64,000 nt of DNA from Loripinus fragilis. Its lineage: Eukaryota; Mollusca; Bivalvia; Lucinida; Lucinidae. Made by a program: the position numbers and the translations under genes. The notes below the pieces were generated by a model. That model did not search any database. It had not been told where the DNA came from and worked only from the letters and a program-made list of their open reading frames with translations. The stretch covers positions 37,092,994 to 37,156,993 of the forward strand of contig OZ026515.1 in the NCBI GenBank assembly GCA_964019695.1, in the 5' to 3' direction. Shown piece after piece: positions 1-13,300 of the stretch (within the stretch, counting starts at the first letter, position 1; each line of letters begins with the position of its first letter).

Positions 1-1241
1 AAATATGATAGAGCTTAAAATGATGGTTATTTTCTCAACCCAAATATAAGCTTGTTGGTACTCATAAAAGGTCTTCAAGAGACAGTTATTTTGAGTACCT
101 AGAACTAGGAAATACATTTTTGTTTTGCTGCATGCCTTCTTTGAAAAGAGCCGAAAAAACTCTCTTAGTGTGGATATATGATCTAGCTAGTCTCTGCAAC
201 TTACCAGGGTACAAGGTTATAAAACTTTTTTCATGCTCAATTTAACTGGGCATGAAATTTTAACTGCTCATAAAAGCTAAAATGCTGAAAAATATGGATT
301 TTTCTTACATTGAAACTCTCTGGAAACTCAAAAAGAAAAGAGGAATAATCTGCTAGGAAAGTCCTTTATATCTGAAACAACTGTGACTGAACTCAAAGCC
401 ACCATTGATTTAAAAAAGTCTGTTTAAGACACTAACAGGCACCCCTTTCACCCTTGTGAAAGAATGGAAAGGGTCAAATATTAATCCCACAGCACAGATC
501 ATAAGAGCCCAATTTTTACTTTTTTCTTAGCATACTTGGCATTTAAAGGTATGAATATGATTGTTCTTATAGCTGCATTTTCACAAATTAATATGTATTT
601 ACCTGTCAGTTTATATTTAAAAAAAAATAAAAAAAATCATTTACCTGGGGACTTAGCACAGCTGATCTAGCTCATGGCCAATCTGAATCATGACAGCTTT
701 ATTCTATACAGCTTATTTAAAGGTATAACTTACCAGAATTGAAATATTGTATTTCCTGATCTAAATTATATGGTCCACATCACAAGAAAACCTGTATTTG
801 GGGTTTACAACCAAGTAAGACTCAAACCAGTCTGCTGTGCTACAGAGGCTAGCTAGTGTATTGAAACTTTGCATGTGGCAAGCTTAGACATTATACTTTG
901 TAGAGAGCAACTAAAAAAGGGGCTGAACAGACTGTGCACATGCGCAGGCTGGTCTGCACCATTATTGTTCACATGCAACAAAGTCGGATTTTCTTGCTTG
1001 AAGGTCCATATATTCCAATACTTTTACAAATGTAAAACAATATCTGATTGGATAACATTTAAACTTTGCGATAGTTAATCCTGTCTTATATTACTGTCAG
1101 AAATGTTTGAAGTCCTTAGTTATGTTCACTTTTCATTGGATGATTTTTGTGCAGCTTGCACCACTCCAATTTGAGATTTTTTGTTATTGTCCATAATGTT
1201 ATAGATAGCATTAGTTCTTGTATATATGATTTGTAATTCAG
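1..1241. other. crb intron, no exon seen
   Basis: AT-rich intron. Begins inside a hairpin MITE of the GGTACTC/GAGTACC family (about 1-125). It also contains a diverged copy of the GACTGTGCACATGCGCAGGCTGGTCTG hairpin family around 920-960, of which only the core is visible. No open frame with EGF-like cysteine spacing is visible on the + strand. Confidence 0.5.
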
Positions 1242-1355
1242 GTATTTTGTGTGAAGAAGACATAAATGACTGTGACCCTGACCCCTGTTACCATGGTAGC
1301 CAGTGTGTAGATGGTGTTGATGATTATACATGTCAGTGTATCTCTGGATATGAAG
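1242..1355 (+). CDS. crb: crb exon 1 of window: calcium-binding-type EGF
   Basis: Phase 1 at both ends, 114 bp. Acceptor TGTAATTCAG, donor GAAG|GTACAG. Encodes the end of a preceding EGF (ILC), then EEDINDC...C...C.C and stops in GYEG before the last cysteine, which the next exon supplies (KNC). DINDC is the calcium-binding EGF opening. No exon was found in 1-1241. Confidence 0.85.
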
Positions 1356-4300
1356 GTACAGATTGTTTTATGGAAAATGAAACTAAAAAAATTGTATCAA
1401 CCTTTAAATCAGATATATTCTGTTTTGAAATTTGTAGATCCAGATCAGCTGGCTTCTGAGAAGCCAGCTGATCAAGATCCACAGTTTTCCTCACTGCTTG
1501 CTTAATGGATATGATGAGGAAAAAGGAGGAGAGCGCATGCGCCAGCGAATGGCAGTCCTGTTTTTCTGGGGAGATTTTTAGGATATTTTGGATTTAAAAA
1601 CTACTTACTGGCTGAGTTTTTACTATTTTCTACATTGTCAAATCACAGCGGAAAGATTTTTCTTGTTTTTTTTTTGTTTTTTTTTCTGTTTTTTGTTGTT
1701 GTTTTTTTCTTTAAAATTCAAAATTCGCACTTCCTGGCGTAATAATCACATGGGATCGTGCCAGTAGACAAAGAAAGAAAGAAAGATGCTGAAAAAAAAA
1801 AAGTATTATTTTATAGAAAGTAATGAAATACAGGAAAATATTTATTAAATATAATGGTTATTTGCAAAAGATATATTTCACATGTGAAAATATAAAATGT
1901 AATTGGATATGCTCTGCTGTCTCCATTGACATCCCTGAGCCCCCTTCAGATTTCCAATCACCTATAACTTTCTTATAAGTGGACAAAAACGCAAAGTGTT
2001 GGTATTCATTTTCTAAATTGGATCGTAAGGAACATTTTGGTAATAAAATTATCAGGATTTGCTGATATTTTCATTTTTTTAACTCCAGCTCCTGTGGTTT
2101 CAGTTTTGGAAGGACACATTATGACATGTCATCATAACATGACGTCATTTGCCATCATGTCTGTCGTCATGTGTGACAATGTATGATGGCATATCTTATT
2201 TCTCAACAAAAACATATGTTGCAAACGCCAAAACCATGTTTTATCATATGAGGTTGCAGCTGGAATTGAAATAATGCCATGCAATAAAATCGATAAACCA
2301 CTAGTGGTTTACAGATTTTCGGGAAATATCATGACGTCCATGACAACATTGCGTATATACATAATGACAAAATTATAGCCTTTTTATGGTAGAAATGAGA
2401 TTGCAATGTAATCTAAAATGTCATATGATAAAAGAATCTAACATTCATGCTCCTGTATTATTGTACTTATTAAACTTGTTGCGCAAAAGTGATAAAATGC
2501 TCGGCAATCCTCGCATTTTATCTCTCTTCCCCAACTTATTGAATAAATTCAATAAAATATGAGCACTCATGTAAGATCCGCTATTTATATTATTACTACT
2601 CTCAAAAAGTTTGCTTGTCTGGACCCAAGTTGCATGAAGGATAATAGGACTTACAGCAATACTCGAGCCACGACCGTGAGATTTCCAACAATGTGGAATT
2701 CCGATCAGGCCCTGAGGTTTTAAAACTTTTTTCAACTCAACTGAGCACGAAATTTCAACTGCTCATAAAAAAACTAAAATACCAACAAATAAAGGAGTTT
2801 CTTGCTCTAAGTCTCTCAGATGTTGTATTTATCATGCTTATAAATGATTTAATGCCAACAATTGTTGGCATTTTAACATTTATCAGCAGGATAAATTTCT
2901 TGCTCTGCTGAGTTGAGCATGGAAAAAGTTTTATAAACTCGAGGCCTGTACAACTTCCTTTTGCGCTGCGAGACTCCAATCTTTGTTCTGTTGAAAGCCT
3001 TAGAGTCGTAGATTGGTGGGCGACAAGCAAATACTCTTATGTGCCGGCTGATCTGAGCCTTTGCTGGTCGCTCATATCACATGGTTGGAAATCTAAAGTT
3101 CACGGCTCACTTGTTTGTTTTCCAGGTAAAAATTGCAGCGAGGATATCCAGGAATGCCTTAGTTCCCCATGCCTCTTTGGTGGCATCTGCACTGAGCCAA
3201 CTATCAGCGGGTACCAGTGTGAGTGTTCACCGGGTATTGAGGGAGACAACTGTGAACATGTATCTCTGGCAACCTTTGATGGCAGTTCATTGGTCAATCT
3301 TGACCCAGTCTCAGCCAATCAGGGAAGAAGAAAAAGATCAGAGAGACAATCTGAAATGGAGCAAGAGAATGAACTTAAAATGTCTGGCTCCCTGCTTAAA
3401 GTACGGAGGATTAGACGAGCAACAGAAAACCAGCAACCAGTTCTTTTATCAAGAAGTGCAAGACAGTCAGAAAGTGTGCTACTGAGAATCGATTTTCAAT
3501 TCAGAACAACAGTCATGGATGGCATTCTGCTTCTAGCTACAGGGGTAAGGATTTTAAATTTATTAACTCGTTGCATCTGGATAATTTTGCATGCTTTTTG
3601 TTGTGAGCATATATGTAAAAAAAATGTTTAAAAAATCTTTCAGGATCACCATCAGAGATTAAAATTGTTAGGATGCTGATGAGGCCCAATTTTTTGTTGG
3701 GCCTGATCATGCTCCAAACTGTTTGCAAAGTTTATCAGTACTTGACACTTTGTAACAAATAGTTGAGTAACTACAGTAAAACCTGTGTAAAACAGCCACT
3801 CAAAATATACAAAACAGAGATCTTAATGACAAATAGTAGCTTGATGAAGGTCGAAATTATTGCATAATGCTCCCCTTGGAGCATTCTGCAATACTTTTGA
3901 CCTGCATCAAGCGATAATTGGTCTTGAAAACCAATTTTCCATCTTATTGAGAGTGGCCGTTTTACACAGGTTTTGCTGTAATATCCCCTTCCTTCTGTAT
4001 TTCTAAAGTAACAAGCACAAACTTGACATACGGTAATATCAGCTGCAGGGGTATCTTGAAGTGACAAACCGAGCCAAACTCTGAATTGATTTATCACAAC
4101 AAAAGTCATCTGCTTTTGTCGTCTGTGAAGTGTTTTAGAAGCCTTTTCAACAAACTATGTTGAGTGTAATCCGGCCATTCCTTGTGCAGCCACTCAACCT
4201 GATCCGACACCCATCAGATCAAGTTCCTTAGTATACTAATGGTTTAAACAATAAACTTGGTATAGTCCATTGTACATAATTTTGAAAAAAAAAATTGTAT

Positions 4301-7300
4301 TCTTTTGTCTGAAGGTCTTTTTTACCTTTACAAACAGTGTAGACCCTGATGAAATGCAGCATTATGCTGCATTTCATCAGTCTTCACTGTTTGCAAAAGT
4401 ACTTGTTTAGGGTTTCCCGAATACAAAGGGTTAAATAATAATGTGTTTTTATTGATAAGATCGAATGTAAGTCAATATTGACTTGAGGTCAATAGTATTG
4501 GTCTGAGGTAAGCTATATTTAGCTGAGGTTAAATGAAATATAAAAGTGCTATAATTTATTTTATATTCTGAAGGACTTTAGAAACGCACCACTTATATAT
4601 TCACTGTCTCTTCCACATGGTTGAATTGAGGATGTTTTCTTTATCCCTTTTTATCCACTTACCTAATGGACCATGATTTGCCATAGTTTCGATTTGCTAA
4701 TGCGGTTCATTCTGACGTAACACTGACGTTAGTGTTTTTCAACAAATGTCGTTTGACAGCTGTGAGATTTGTTCAATTTAAAAGCAAACACTTTGAGCTG
4801 GTAGCCAGATGTCTTAACCAACCGAAAAACAAAAAAAGTTTCGGAAATAATCGGAAATAATCGTTTATTTAGACTCCCAGTTGCAGCGTTTCTTTGCTAA
4901 CGTCAGTCTTAATTTTTCAAACAGCAATAACAGGCGGATGACGTTCGCGCATGTCGCGATACTTTTCTCTTCTACGCAAAGGGTTGTGGAGTATCTTGTT
5001 GCACTAAAACATTTTGATTATTCATGATCCTTACCAATTACGTCAAAAACAGTAATGACGTCACCTAGCAAAATGAACGTTACCAGAGGCCTAAAACTTC
5101 ATGATTTGATTTTGTCTTTCCTTGTGCTTTCAAGAACAAACATTGGTTCCAAAACTTTTTTGCGCTCATAATGGAAGGTATTGGTACTCTGTGACTTTTT
5201 AAATTTGGGATGTCTCAGAATAATCGCGACCTCAGGGCAACCATAAGCCACAGCGTTTCGATTTTCTTATTGAATGCAAGCTAAATGAAGGGACTTGTCA
5301 ATTTTATTTTTCAAATTATTCAAATATTATATTTTGACAATAAATTAGCATTTTAGCAGGTGGTGCGTTTCTAAAGTCCTTCAGTATACTTAGCAGTGAA
5401 ATCAATGCATATCAAAAACAAATAAAAGTGATATCAATCACTAGTGAAATGATATGATTATAATTTCACTGTAGTGTTTTTTGGATCACCTCTGACTCTT
5501 CCATTCACTTAATGCAGCTCACTTCGAAAGTTCAAACGCCTATTACTTTCTTATTTGTGAACAAAAACATCAAGTGTTGGTAGTCATTTTCTTAGTTAGA
5601 ACACGAGGAACATTTTGGTACCAAACTAATTCAGATTTGCTTAAATTTTTCAATTTTGAATTTCAACACCTCCCGCTTCAGTGAGGGAGGCAATACATGT
5701 AACCTATGCTACGCAACGTCATCAACAAATTATAACGTCGCTTATGATGTCACTTGTCTCGCACTTTGACACTGAATAAATTTCTTTTTATCTGTAAGTC
5801 CTGATGACTATAGATCATGTAGATTGTTCCAGGTATTCTGTAACAAATACTCGTTTGTCTCCTTTTACATTATTGTGATTCGGCTTGAAGCATGGTTAAC
5901 AAATTGATTAACTGTAAATCTTCTAAAAAGTATAAAATAAAAAGAAAATTTACTTTTTTTAGTAAATACCAAATATATTTCATCTCGTGAGTTGAAAACA
6001 TCGAAATTTTCATACGTTCTGCGCATTCATGAAAATTCTGATGTTTTCAACACACTCGATGAAATATATTTGGTATTCACCTCTAAAAAGTAAATATCCT
6101 ATATATATTAAGTAGTTGACTATTAATAAAAATTTCATTTTCAAGTAATTTCGTATTGGCCCTGTTACAGGTCCTCGGTCAGCCCTATTGGCCCTTAGCC
6201 TTGGCCACTGCCAGTACAACTGACCTCGGACCTGTAATTGGGCCAATACGCAATCACTTGATTCATAACAATAATAACCTGGCTAGCCCAAATGGTGTAT
6301 TATTTACTCATTGAAAATCTGTCTCTATTTCAGGAAACACCTGAGGGAGAAAACCGTCATCTGGCAGTCCAACTTTATGCTAATTCTTTGATAGTGTCTC
6401 AAAATTTAGATGGAAAAACCTTGATGGATAGGATACTTTTAACCACTGCTGATGCTTCTATCAGCCATGTTGTAAATATCATCATTGGAAACACTTTCAC
6501 CAATGTTTCTTTAGATCAGGACAACTGCATGCTTGGAACTTGTGTTATATTTAGTCACACTTTGATTGGTCCTAGTTTGTATCTCAATGAGAGATTACAG
6601 ATGGGAGGTGTAGCTGATACAACAGCCTATATTAGAAGCAAACTGACAACTTTCAGCAACTTTACTGGATGTTTAGGGGTTAGTGGACGTTTATTCATAA
6701 CTTATGTCTTCATATTATATTTTCTTTGCTGATCACATTCAGTAAGAAAAGTAATCTGGCCGGAAGGGTTTCTGAGAGGCCAATCACAGCCTAGGGACCA
6801 TAGGTCTGAATAAGGAAAAAAAATGGAGCGTAAAATTGTAATTAAATTCTTCCCCATCAATTTAAACATACGTTTTGGGTGCTCAAAAGAACCATCTCAA
6901 CTAGGAACCACAGCATAATTATGTTTTTGTTGAGATAAAAGAAAAAAAATCATTACACACTCTTATCTGGAGGCCTTGCAGAGGCCACATATTTTTGAAT
7001 TTGCCAACTGCCATTCCCCCACAACAGTTTCTCAAACTCCTGACAATATAATTGACTCTTTCCCCAGCAGTGACAATTTTTGTTGCCCTCTGATAATATT
7101 TGAAAACAGTTTAGACCCAGATCAGGTCTGGCAAATTAGCCAAATTTGATTGGAACTGTTTAACATCCTGATAGAGTTACTGAAAGAACAACAGCAACAA
7201 TATTTTGAAGAAAAAGATAAAAAAAAACAGCAACCGCAATCTGCACAGTAAAACATGCAAAGTGATAATTTACAAATACATGTTTCTTTCATATAACATT

Positions 7301-10300
7301 TAGGCATTTCTTGACTGCTATCTATCACCACAATTGAATCTTGATGTTTTCTCATTACAGAGCCTGACAATCAACAACAAACCAGTCAGCCTTTTATCAT
7401 CTTCCCAGAATGCTTCCATTGAGAACCAGTCAAATCTTCCACAGCCTGGATGTGTGCCACATGATCACTGTAACCATGACTACTGCCTGAATGGAGGTAA
7501 AAGATTTATGGGCGTATTATATCAAAAGCCTGAAAATCACATTTTGGCTTTGTTTGATTTGTGCAAAGACCTTTGGAGTGAAAAGTGCGGATTTTAAAAT
7601 CCATCTAGAGGTGTTAATTACTGAATTAATACTTTTGAATACAGGTAACCCAGTTTAACACAGGTATGAAGGGCTTGGGCATACAAATTGTTTTGGCCTC
7701 TGATAGAGCTTTTCAACATATAGTTTCAAGTTTAATGTATATCTCAGGTTTATAAGAGCAAACTAATATAGCATGCACAAAGTTCTTTGAGATGGTTTTG
7801 CCGCTCAGATCAAATGCTGCAGGGCCTGGGCTTGGTGGAGAAAATGCAAAACTTGGGCTTGAGTCATGCAAACAGTAAAACCTGTCTTAAGCAGCCACTC
7901 AAAAAAAGACCAAAAAATGTTTTTTAAGACCGATTAATGCTTCATAAAGGTCAAAAGTATTGCAGAATGGGAGCATTTTGCAATACTTCTGACCGCCCTT
8001 AAGCTACCTTTTGTCATAAAGATCTTTGTTTTTGTCTATTTTTGAGTGGCCGCTTAAGACAAGTTTTTCAGTACAATGATGCCAATAGTGAGATAGTAAA
8101 GTGAATCAAGCATTCCTTTGGGCTTCATTTTCTGGATTCTGCAAAATCCTACTTCCACCTTTCGGTTGGTCAATAGGGCACAACTTACAATATTTTATTA
8201 TGTGGCTAAAGGAAGGGCTACCTAGGTAATTACCCAGAAATCCCATGCATTTGATGAAAATAAAATCTGTAATTTTCACTTCAAACTCTCTTTGCTTTTA
8301 TATGAAATTACAAACCTTAGTATCCTAGAAAATTGAGAAAGATATCATGAAACTTGTCTGCTGCAATCCTGACAGACACTTTAAGGATGTTTTCTTCTTC
8401 AGGTAAATGCATTGACAGTTGGATGAGTAGAAGCTGTTTCTGCAAGAGTGGTTATATTGGTGAAAAATGTGGAATACAAAATATGGCTCATTTCATGGCT
8501 GCTTCCTTCTTACATTTTGGAAATTACACCAAGATAATGTACCTGTCATTGTGGGTCTCTGGGAACAGTTCATCTGGAGTTATCATTTACACAGTAAGTA
8601 TAGGTTTGGATACAGTACAATAAAACCTGTCTAAAACGGCCACTCAAAGATAGGCAAAACAAAGGTCTTAACAAATGGTAGCTTAATGAAGGTGGAAAGT
8701 ATTGCAGAATGCTCTCTTGGAGCATTTTGCAATACTTTTGACCTGCATTAAGGGATAATCAGTCTTGAAAACATATTTTGTCTTCTTTTTGAGTGACCTT
8801 TATCATAGGTTTTACTGTATTTGTCATCATGATCGCACAAGCTCAAATATGTGCTCATGTAGAATGTTTTATGATTTAACCTTTAACTCGCTACTTTCTT
8901 TTGTTCTGGAAGTCATCTGCTTTTTACCTCTGCTGCACATATTCAAGTGCACATCAGATTAGAATAGATATTTTTTGATGGAAGCAAACATTTCGAACCA
9001 TGATCAGACTGCTCCCAAACAGAACAGTCTCCGTTCATGTTGTTTGCAATATAGGCAACCTAAGAATACAAGCAGACGAGAGCTGATGATAAAAGTCCTG
9101 ACTGGCAGGAAAAGTGTTAAGTATAGGTCTTAGTATGATATTTACCATAATTAAGCAATTTTTTGCAACATGACATATATTTCTGTGGGTGGAGAGATTA
9201 ACGCCTGTCTTTCTGTTTGTCCTTTATTCTGTTTTCAAATATTTCAGTTAAGCCTTGATATGATGTCACTGTACATTGAAAAGAATCAGATTGTGTTACA
9301 CCTGGTCGTTAGTAATGATGACATTGTCAGTCGTGTTGGTAATCTTAGTGATGGTGACTGGTACCATGTTAACATAGAGTTTGGACAGGGATTTTATGTT
9401 CTACAAGGTAAGAGAATCAGATTGTGTTACACCTGGTCGTTAGTAATGATGACATTGTCAGTCATGTTGGTAACCTTAGTGATGGTGACTGGTACCATGT
9501 TAACATAGAGTTTGGACAGGGATTTTATGTTCTACAAGGTAAGAGAATCAGATTGTGTTACACCTGGTAGTTAGTAATGATGACATTGTCAGTCATGTTG
9601 GTAACCTTAGTGATGGTGACTGGTACCATGTTAACATAGAGTTTGGACAGGGATTTTATGTTCTACAAGGTAAGAGAATCAGATTGTGTTACACCTGGTC
9701 GTTAGTAATGATGACATTGTCAGTCGTGTTGGTAACCTTAGTGATGGTGACTGGTACCATGTTAACATAGAGTTTGGACAGGGATTTTATGTTCTACAAG
9801 GTAAGAGAATCAGATTGTGTTACACCTGGTAGTTAGTAATGATGACATTGTCAGTCATGTTGGTAACCTTAGTGATGGTGACTGGTACCATGTTAACATA
9901 GAGTTTGGACAGGGATTCTATGTTCTACAAGGTAAGGTGTTTAAACCTTTTGTAACTAATGGAATCTTTCATTTAATTTGGTACCCTATTCAGTTTGGAT
10001 TGTTTTAAATAAGTTTTGAGGGGCCATAGGTTAGAATTTCCAAATAACAGCCAATTCTCGTTTATTTGAAGTCCATGAGACAGGAGTTTTCATCTCAATT
10101 CTTTACCTGCTTGCATCATCTGCTTATAATCTTTGTTATGTTGGGCCTGATCTGGATCCAAACTGTTTGACACTGATGGTTTTACTGAAAGAATTTTTTT
10201 ATGAAAAAATGTTTTTAAAAAATCAGCAGATGGCAAAAAAGCATGGGAAATAACCCAGCATGCAAAGAGTTAAATATAATGTAGATGGTTGAATAGAAAA

Positions 10301-13300
10301 CATTGTGAATCTGACAAAAAGGTTAAAAGTAATTGGGGGAAGATTGGATTCAGACGGGACATGCATGTTCCTTTAATTCTTATCCTGCCACAGTTTTTGT
10401 CCTGAAAATAATGTCTGCTATTAAGTCTTCTGCTGCATATATTTAAGTGTACTACAGACTAGATTTGTTCATGGAAGCAAACAATATGAACCATGATTAT
10501 ACTGCTCCCAATGATGCATGTTTGCATGCAAGATTAAATTAATCAGTTGTTAAAGTAAAGATTTGCAGCCGACAACATATGCAGTGTCATTATGTTTTCA
10601 TCAAGTTTTGAATTAATTTTTGTATGAATTGAATAATTGCAGTTTCTAGTAGACAAGATGGTGTTTTGGGGACAGCAAGAGGGACTGTGGGTAATTTTCT
10701 AGATGTACAGCAGCCAGTGTTTCTTGGTAAAATACATGAGCACCCAACACTAGACAAATGGAGAAATAGAGGGCAAGCAATGAAGAATTTCGACAGGTAG
10801 ATATATTTTCTCGTGGCCTGTATTGAACCTTTCAGGTAATTGAAGTTTATCCCCTTAAACACCAATCACGATATATGCAGACCATGAATTTTGGTATAAA
10901 TTTATTGACTTTGGGGGAAAATCCGGATTGACATTTCTAATGCTAAGTCATAAAAGTATTTTATCCAAATCCTTATGAAATAACTTATATCTTTATACAC
11001 GCCTCCAGATAAGAGGGGAAAAATGGATTATTTTTCAACCAAAACATAAAATTAAGAAGAAAGTGACTGAGGGGTGGTCGTCTTGATTCAAACTCATCTT
11101 GACCCATTTAAGCGATTGTAGCTGCTTAGTACATTTGGCATTTTACCTCTGTTGACGTAATGGTTGCTAAGCAGTCTCTTCTTGCTCATGTTGGTTGTTG
11201 GCCACGAAAGTATAGGAGACTGAAGCTTCCGTGGACAGAGACATGCTGCTTATGCCTGCTGTACTGGAGAAGCGCATGCTAATGTATGGGGTTTCTCGTT
11301 TTTGACAACTGGGTGGCAGGTCCTGACCAGACTGAAGTGGTAAATGTACAAGGACGTGACTGAGAAATCTAGCCAGGGCTGCCACCACTTTGGACTCCTG
11401 GGCTCTGTCCATGGCTTGAACACGACTAACCCGACCTAGGTTTCGTCTATAAGAAGACTCTTCAGGGGTTTCCTGCTACGGCTCCTGGAGCCGTTTTCAA
11501 AGTGAGGCTACATGGCTAGCTCAGGGGCTGCACCTACGACCTGTCTTTTCTTTGCAGTAGAATTTGCAGGGTGGGGCCTTGCTTCTGGAGTGTATTCCTG
11601 GGGGTTGGCGGGCTGTGTCTGGCCCCCATCTTACCAGTTCCCATGTAGCCTCACTTTGAAAACGGCTCCAGGAGCTGTTTTTGGGAGCCTAGAGCCGCTT
11701 TTGGAGCCGCTTCCCACGACTATATAAAGCACGAATGATTGCTGTTCAGGCATCATTGGACTCACGACCACATAGTCCAAAACATAGCAAGAAACCCCTG
11801 AAGAGTCTTCTTATAGACGAAACCTAGGTCGGGTTAGTCGTGTTCAAGCCATGGACAGAGCCCAGGAGTCCATAGTGGTGGCAGCCCTGGCTAGATTTCT
11901 CAGTCACGTCCTTGTACAAAACATAAAATTAGTATAATTTTACAGTAAAAATAAAAATCCTTATCTGAACCTATGTTTATTTAGAGAATGTCCTGTATGC
12001 ATCTTTTACACATTTCAAACTATTTTTATTTTAAAATTCCCAGTTTTACACATTTCAGACAATTTAATAATTTTAATTCCCAGTTTTACACATTTCAGAC
12101 TATTTAATAATTTTAATTCCCAGTTTTACACATTCAGACTATTTAATAATTTAAATTCCCAGTTTTACACATTTCAGACTATTTAATTATTTTAATTCTC
12201 AGTTTTACACATTTCAGACTATTTAATAATTTTAATTCCCAGTTTCACACATTTCAGACTATTTAATAATTTTAATTCCCAGTTTCACACATTTCAGACT
12301 ATTTAATAATTTTAATTCCCAGTTTCACACATTTCAGACTATTTAATAATTTTAATTCACAGTTTCACACATTTCAGACTATTTAATTCCCAGTTTCACA
12401 CATTTCAGACTATTTAATTCCCAGTTTTACACATTTCAGACTATTTCATTCCAGTTTTACAAATTTCAGACTATATAATTCCCAGTTTGACTAATATCAG
12501 ACTATTTTATTCCCAGTTGTACACATTTCAGACTATTTAATTCCCAGTTGTACACATTTCAAACTATTTAATTCCCAGTTTTACACATTTCAAACTATTT
12601 AATTCCCAGTTTCACACATTTCAGACTAATAAATTCCCAGTTTCACACATTTAAGACTATTTAATTCCCAATTTTACACATTTCAGACTATTTAATTCCC
12701 AGTTGTACACATTTCAAACTATTTAATTCCCACTTTTACACATTTCAAACTGTTTAATTCCCACTTTTACACATTTCAAACTATCTAATTCCCAGTTTTA
12801 CACATTTCAAACTATTTAGTTCCCAGTTTCACACATTTAAGACTATTTAATTCCCAGTTTCACACATTTCAGACTATTTAATTCCCAATTTTACACATTT
12901 CAGACTATTTAATTCCCAATTTTACACATTTCAGACTATTTTATTCCCAATTTTACACATTTCAGACTATTTTATTCCAGTTCTACACATTTCAAACTAT
13001 TTAATTCCCAGTTTTACACATTTCAGACTATTTGTTTCCCATTTTGACTAATATCAGATTATTTTATTCCCAGTTTTACAGGTTGTGTTCAGAACCTCAC
13101 AATTAACAACAATCTCATAGACCTACAACTGAACTCCCCATCAGTGTTTGGAAATGATCCCCCAGGGCCTCAACCAGGATGTCCCAGGGAGGAGGTGTGC
13201 AGTCCTCAACCTTGTATAAATGATGGAATATGTCACGGTGGCTGGCAGGGGTACCAGTGTAAATGTGGTCACAGTTTTACAGGTGGAACTTGCAGTAATG

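Noticed and set aside
869..1078. 69-codon frame in the first intron
   Set aside because: Overlaps a hairpin repeat and has no splice-site or domain support.
10727..10732. GTAAAA as donor of crb exon 7, joined to exon 8 at 13082
   Set aside because: Phase works, but the last LamG2 strands would be lost. Donor 10797 with acceptor 13073 restores the FTGC motif and also fits phase.
11167..11412. 81-codon minus-strand frame as a host gene
   Set aside because: It lies inside the 863-bp insertion and its start is duplicated in inverted orientation, so it belongs to the mobile element.
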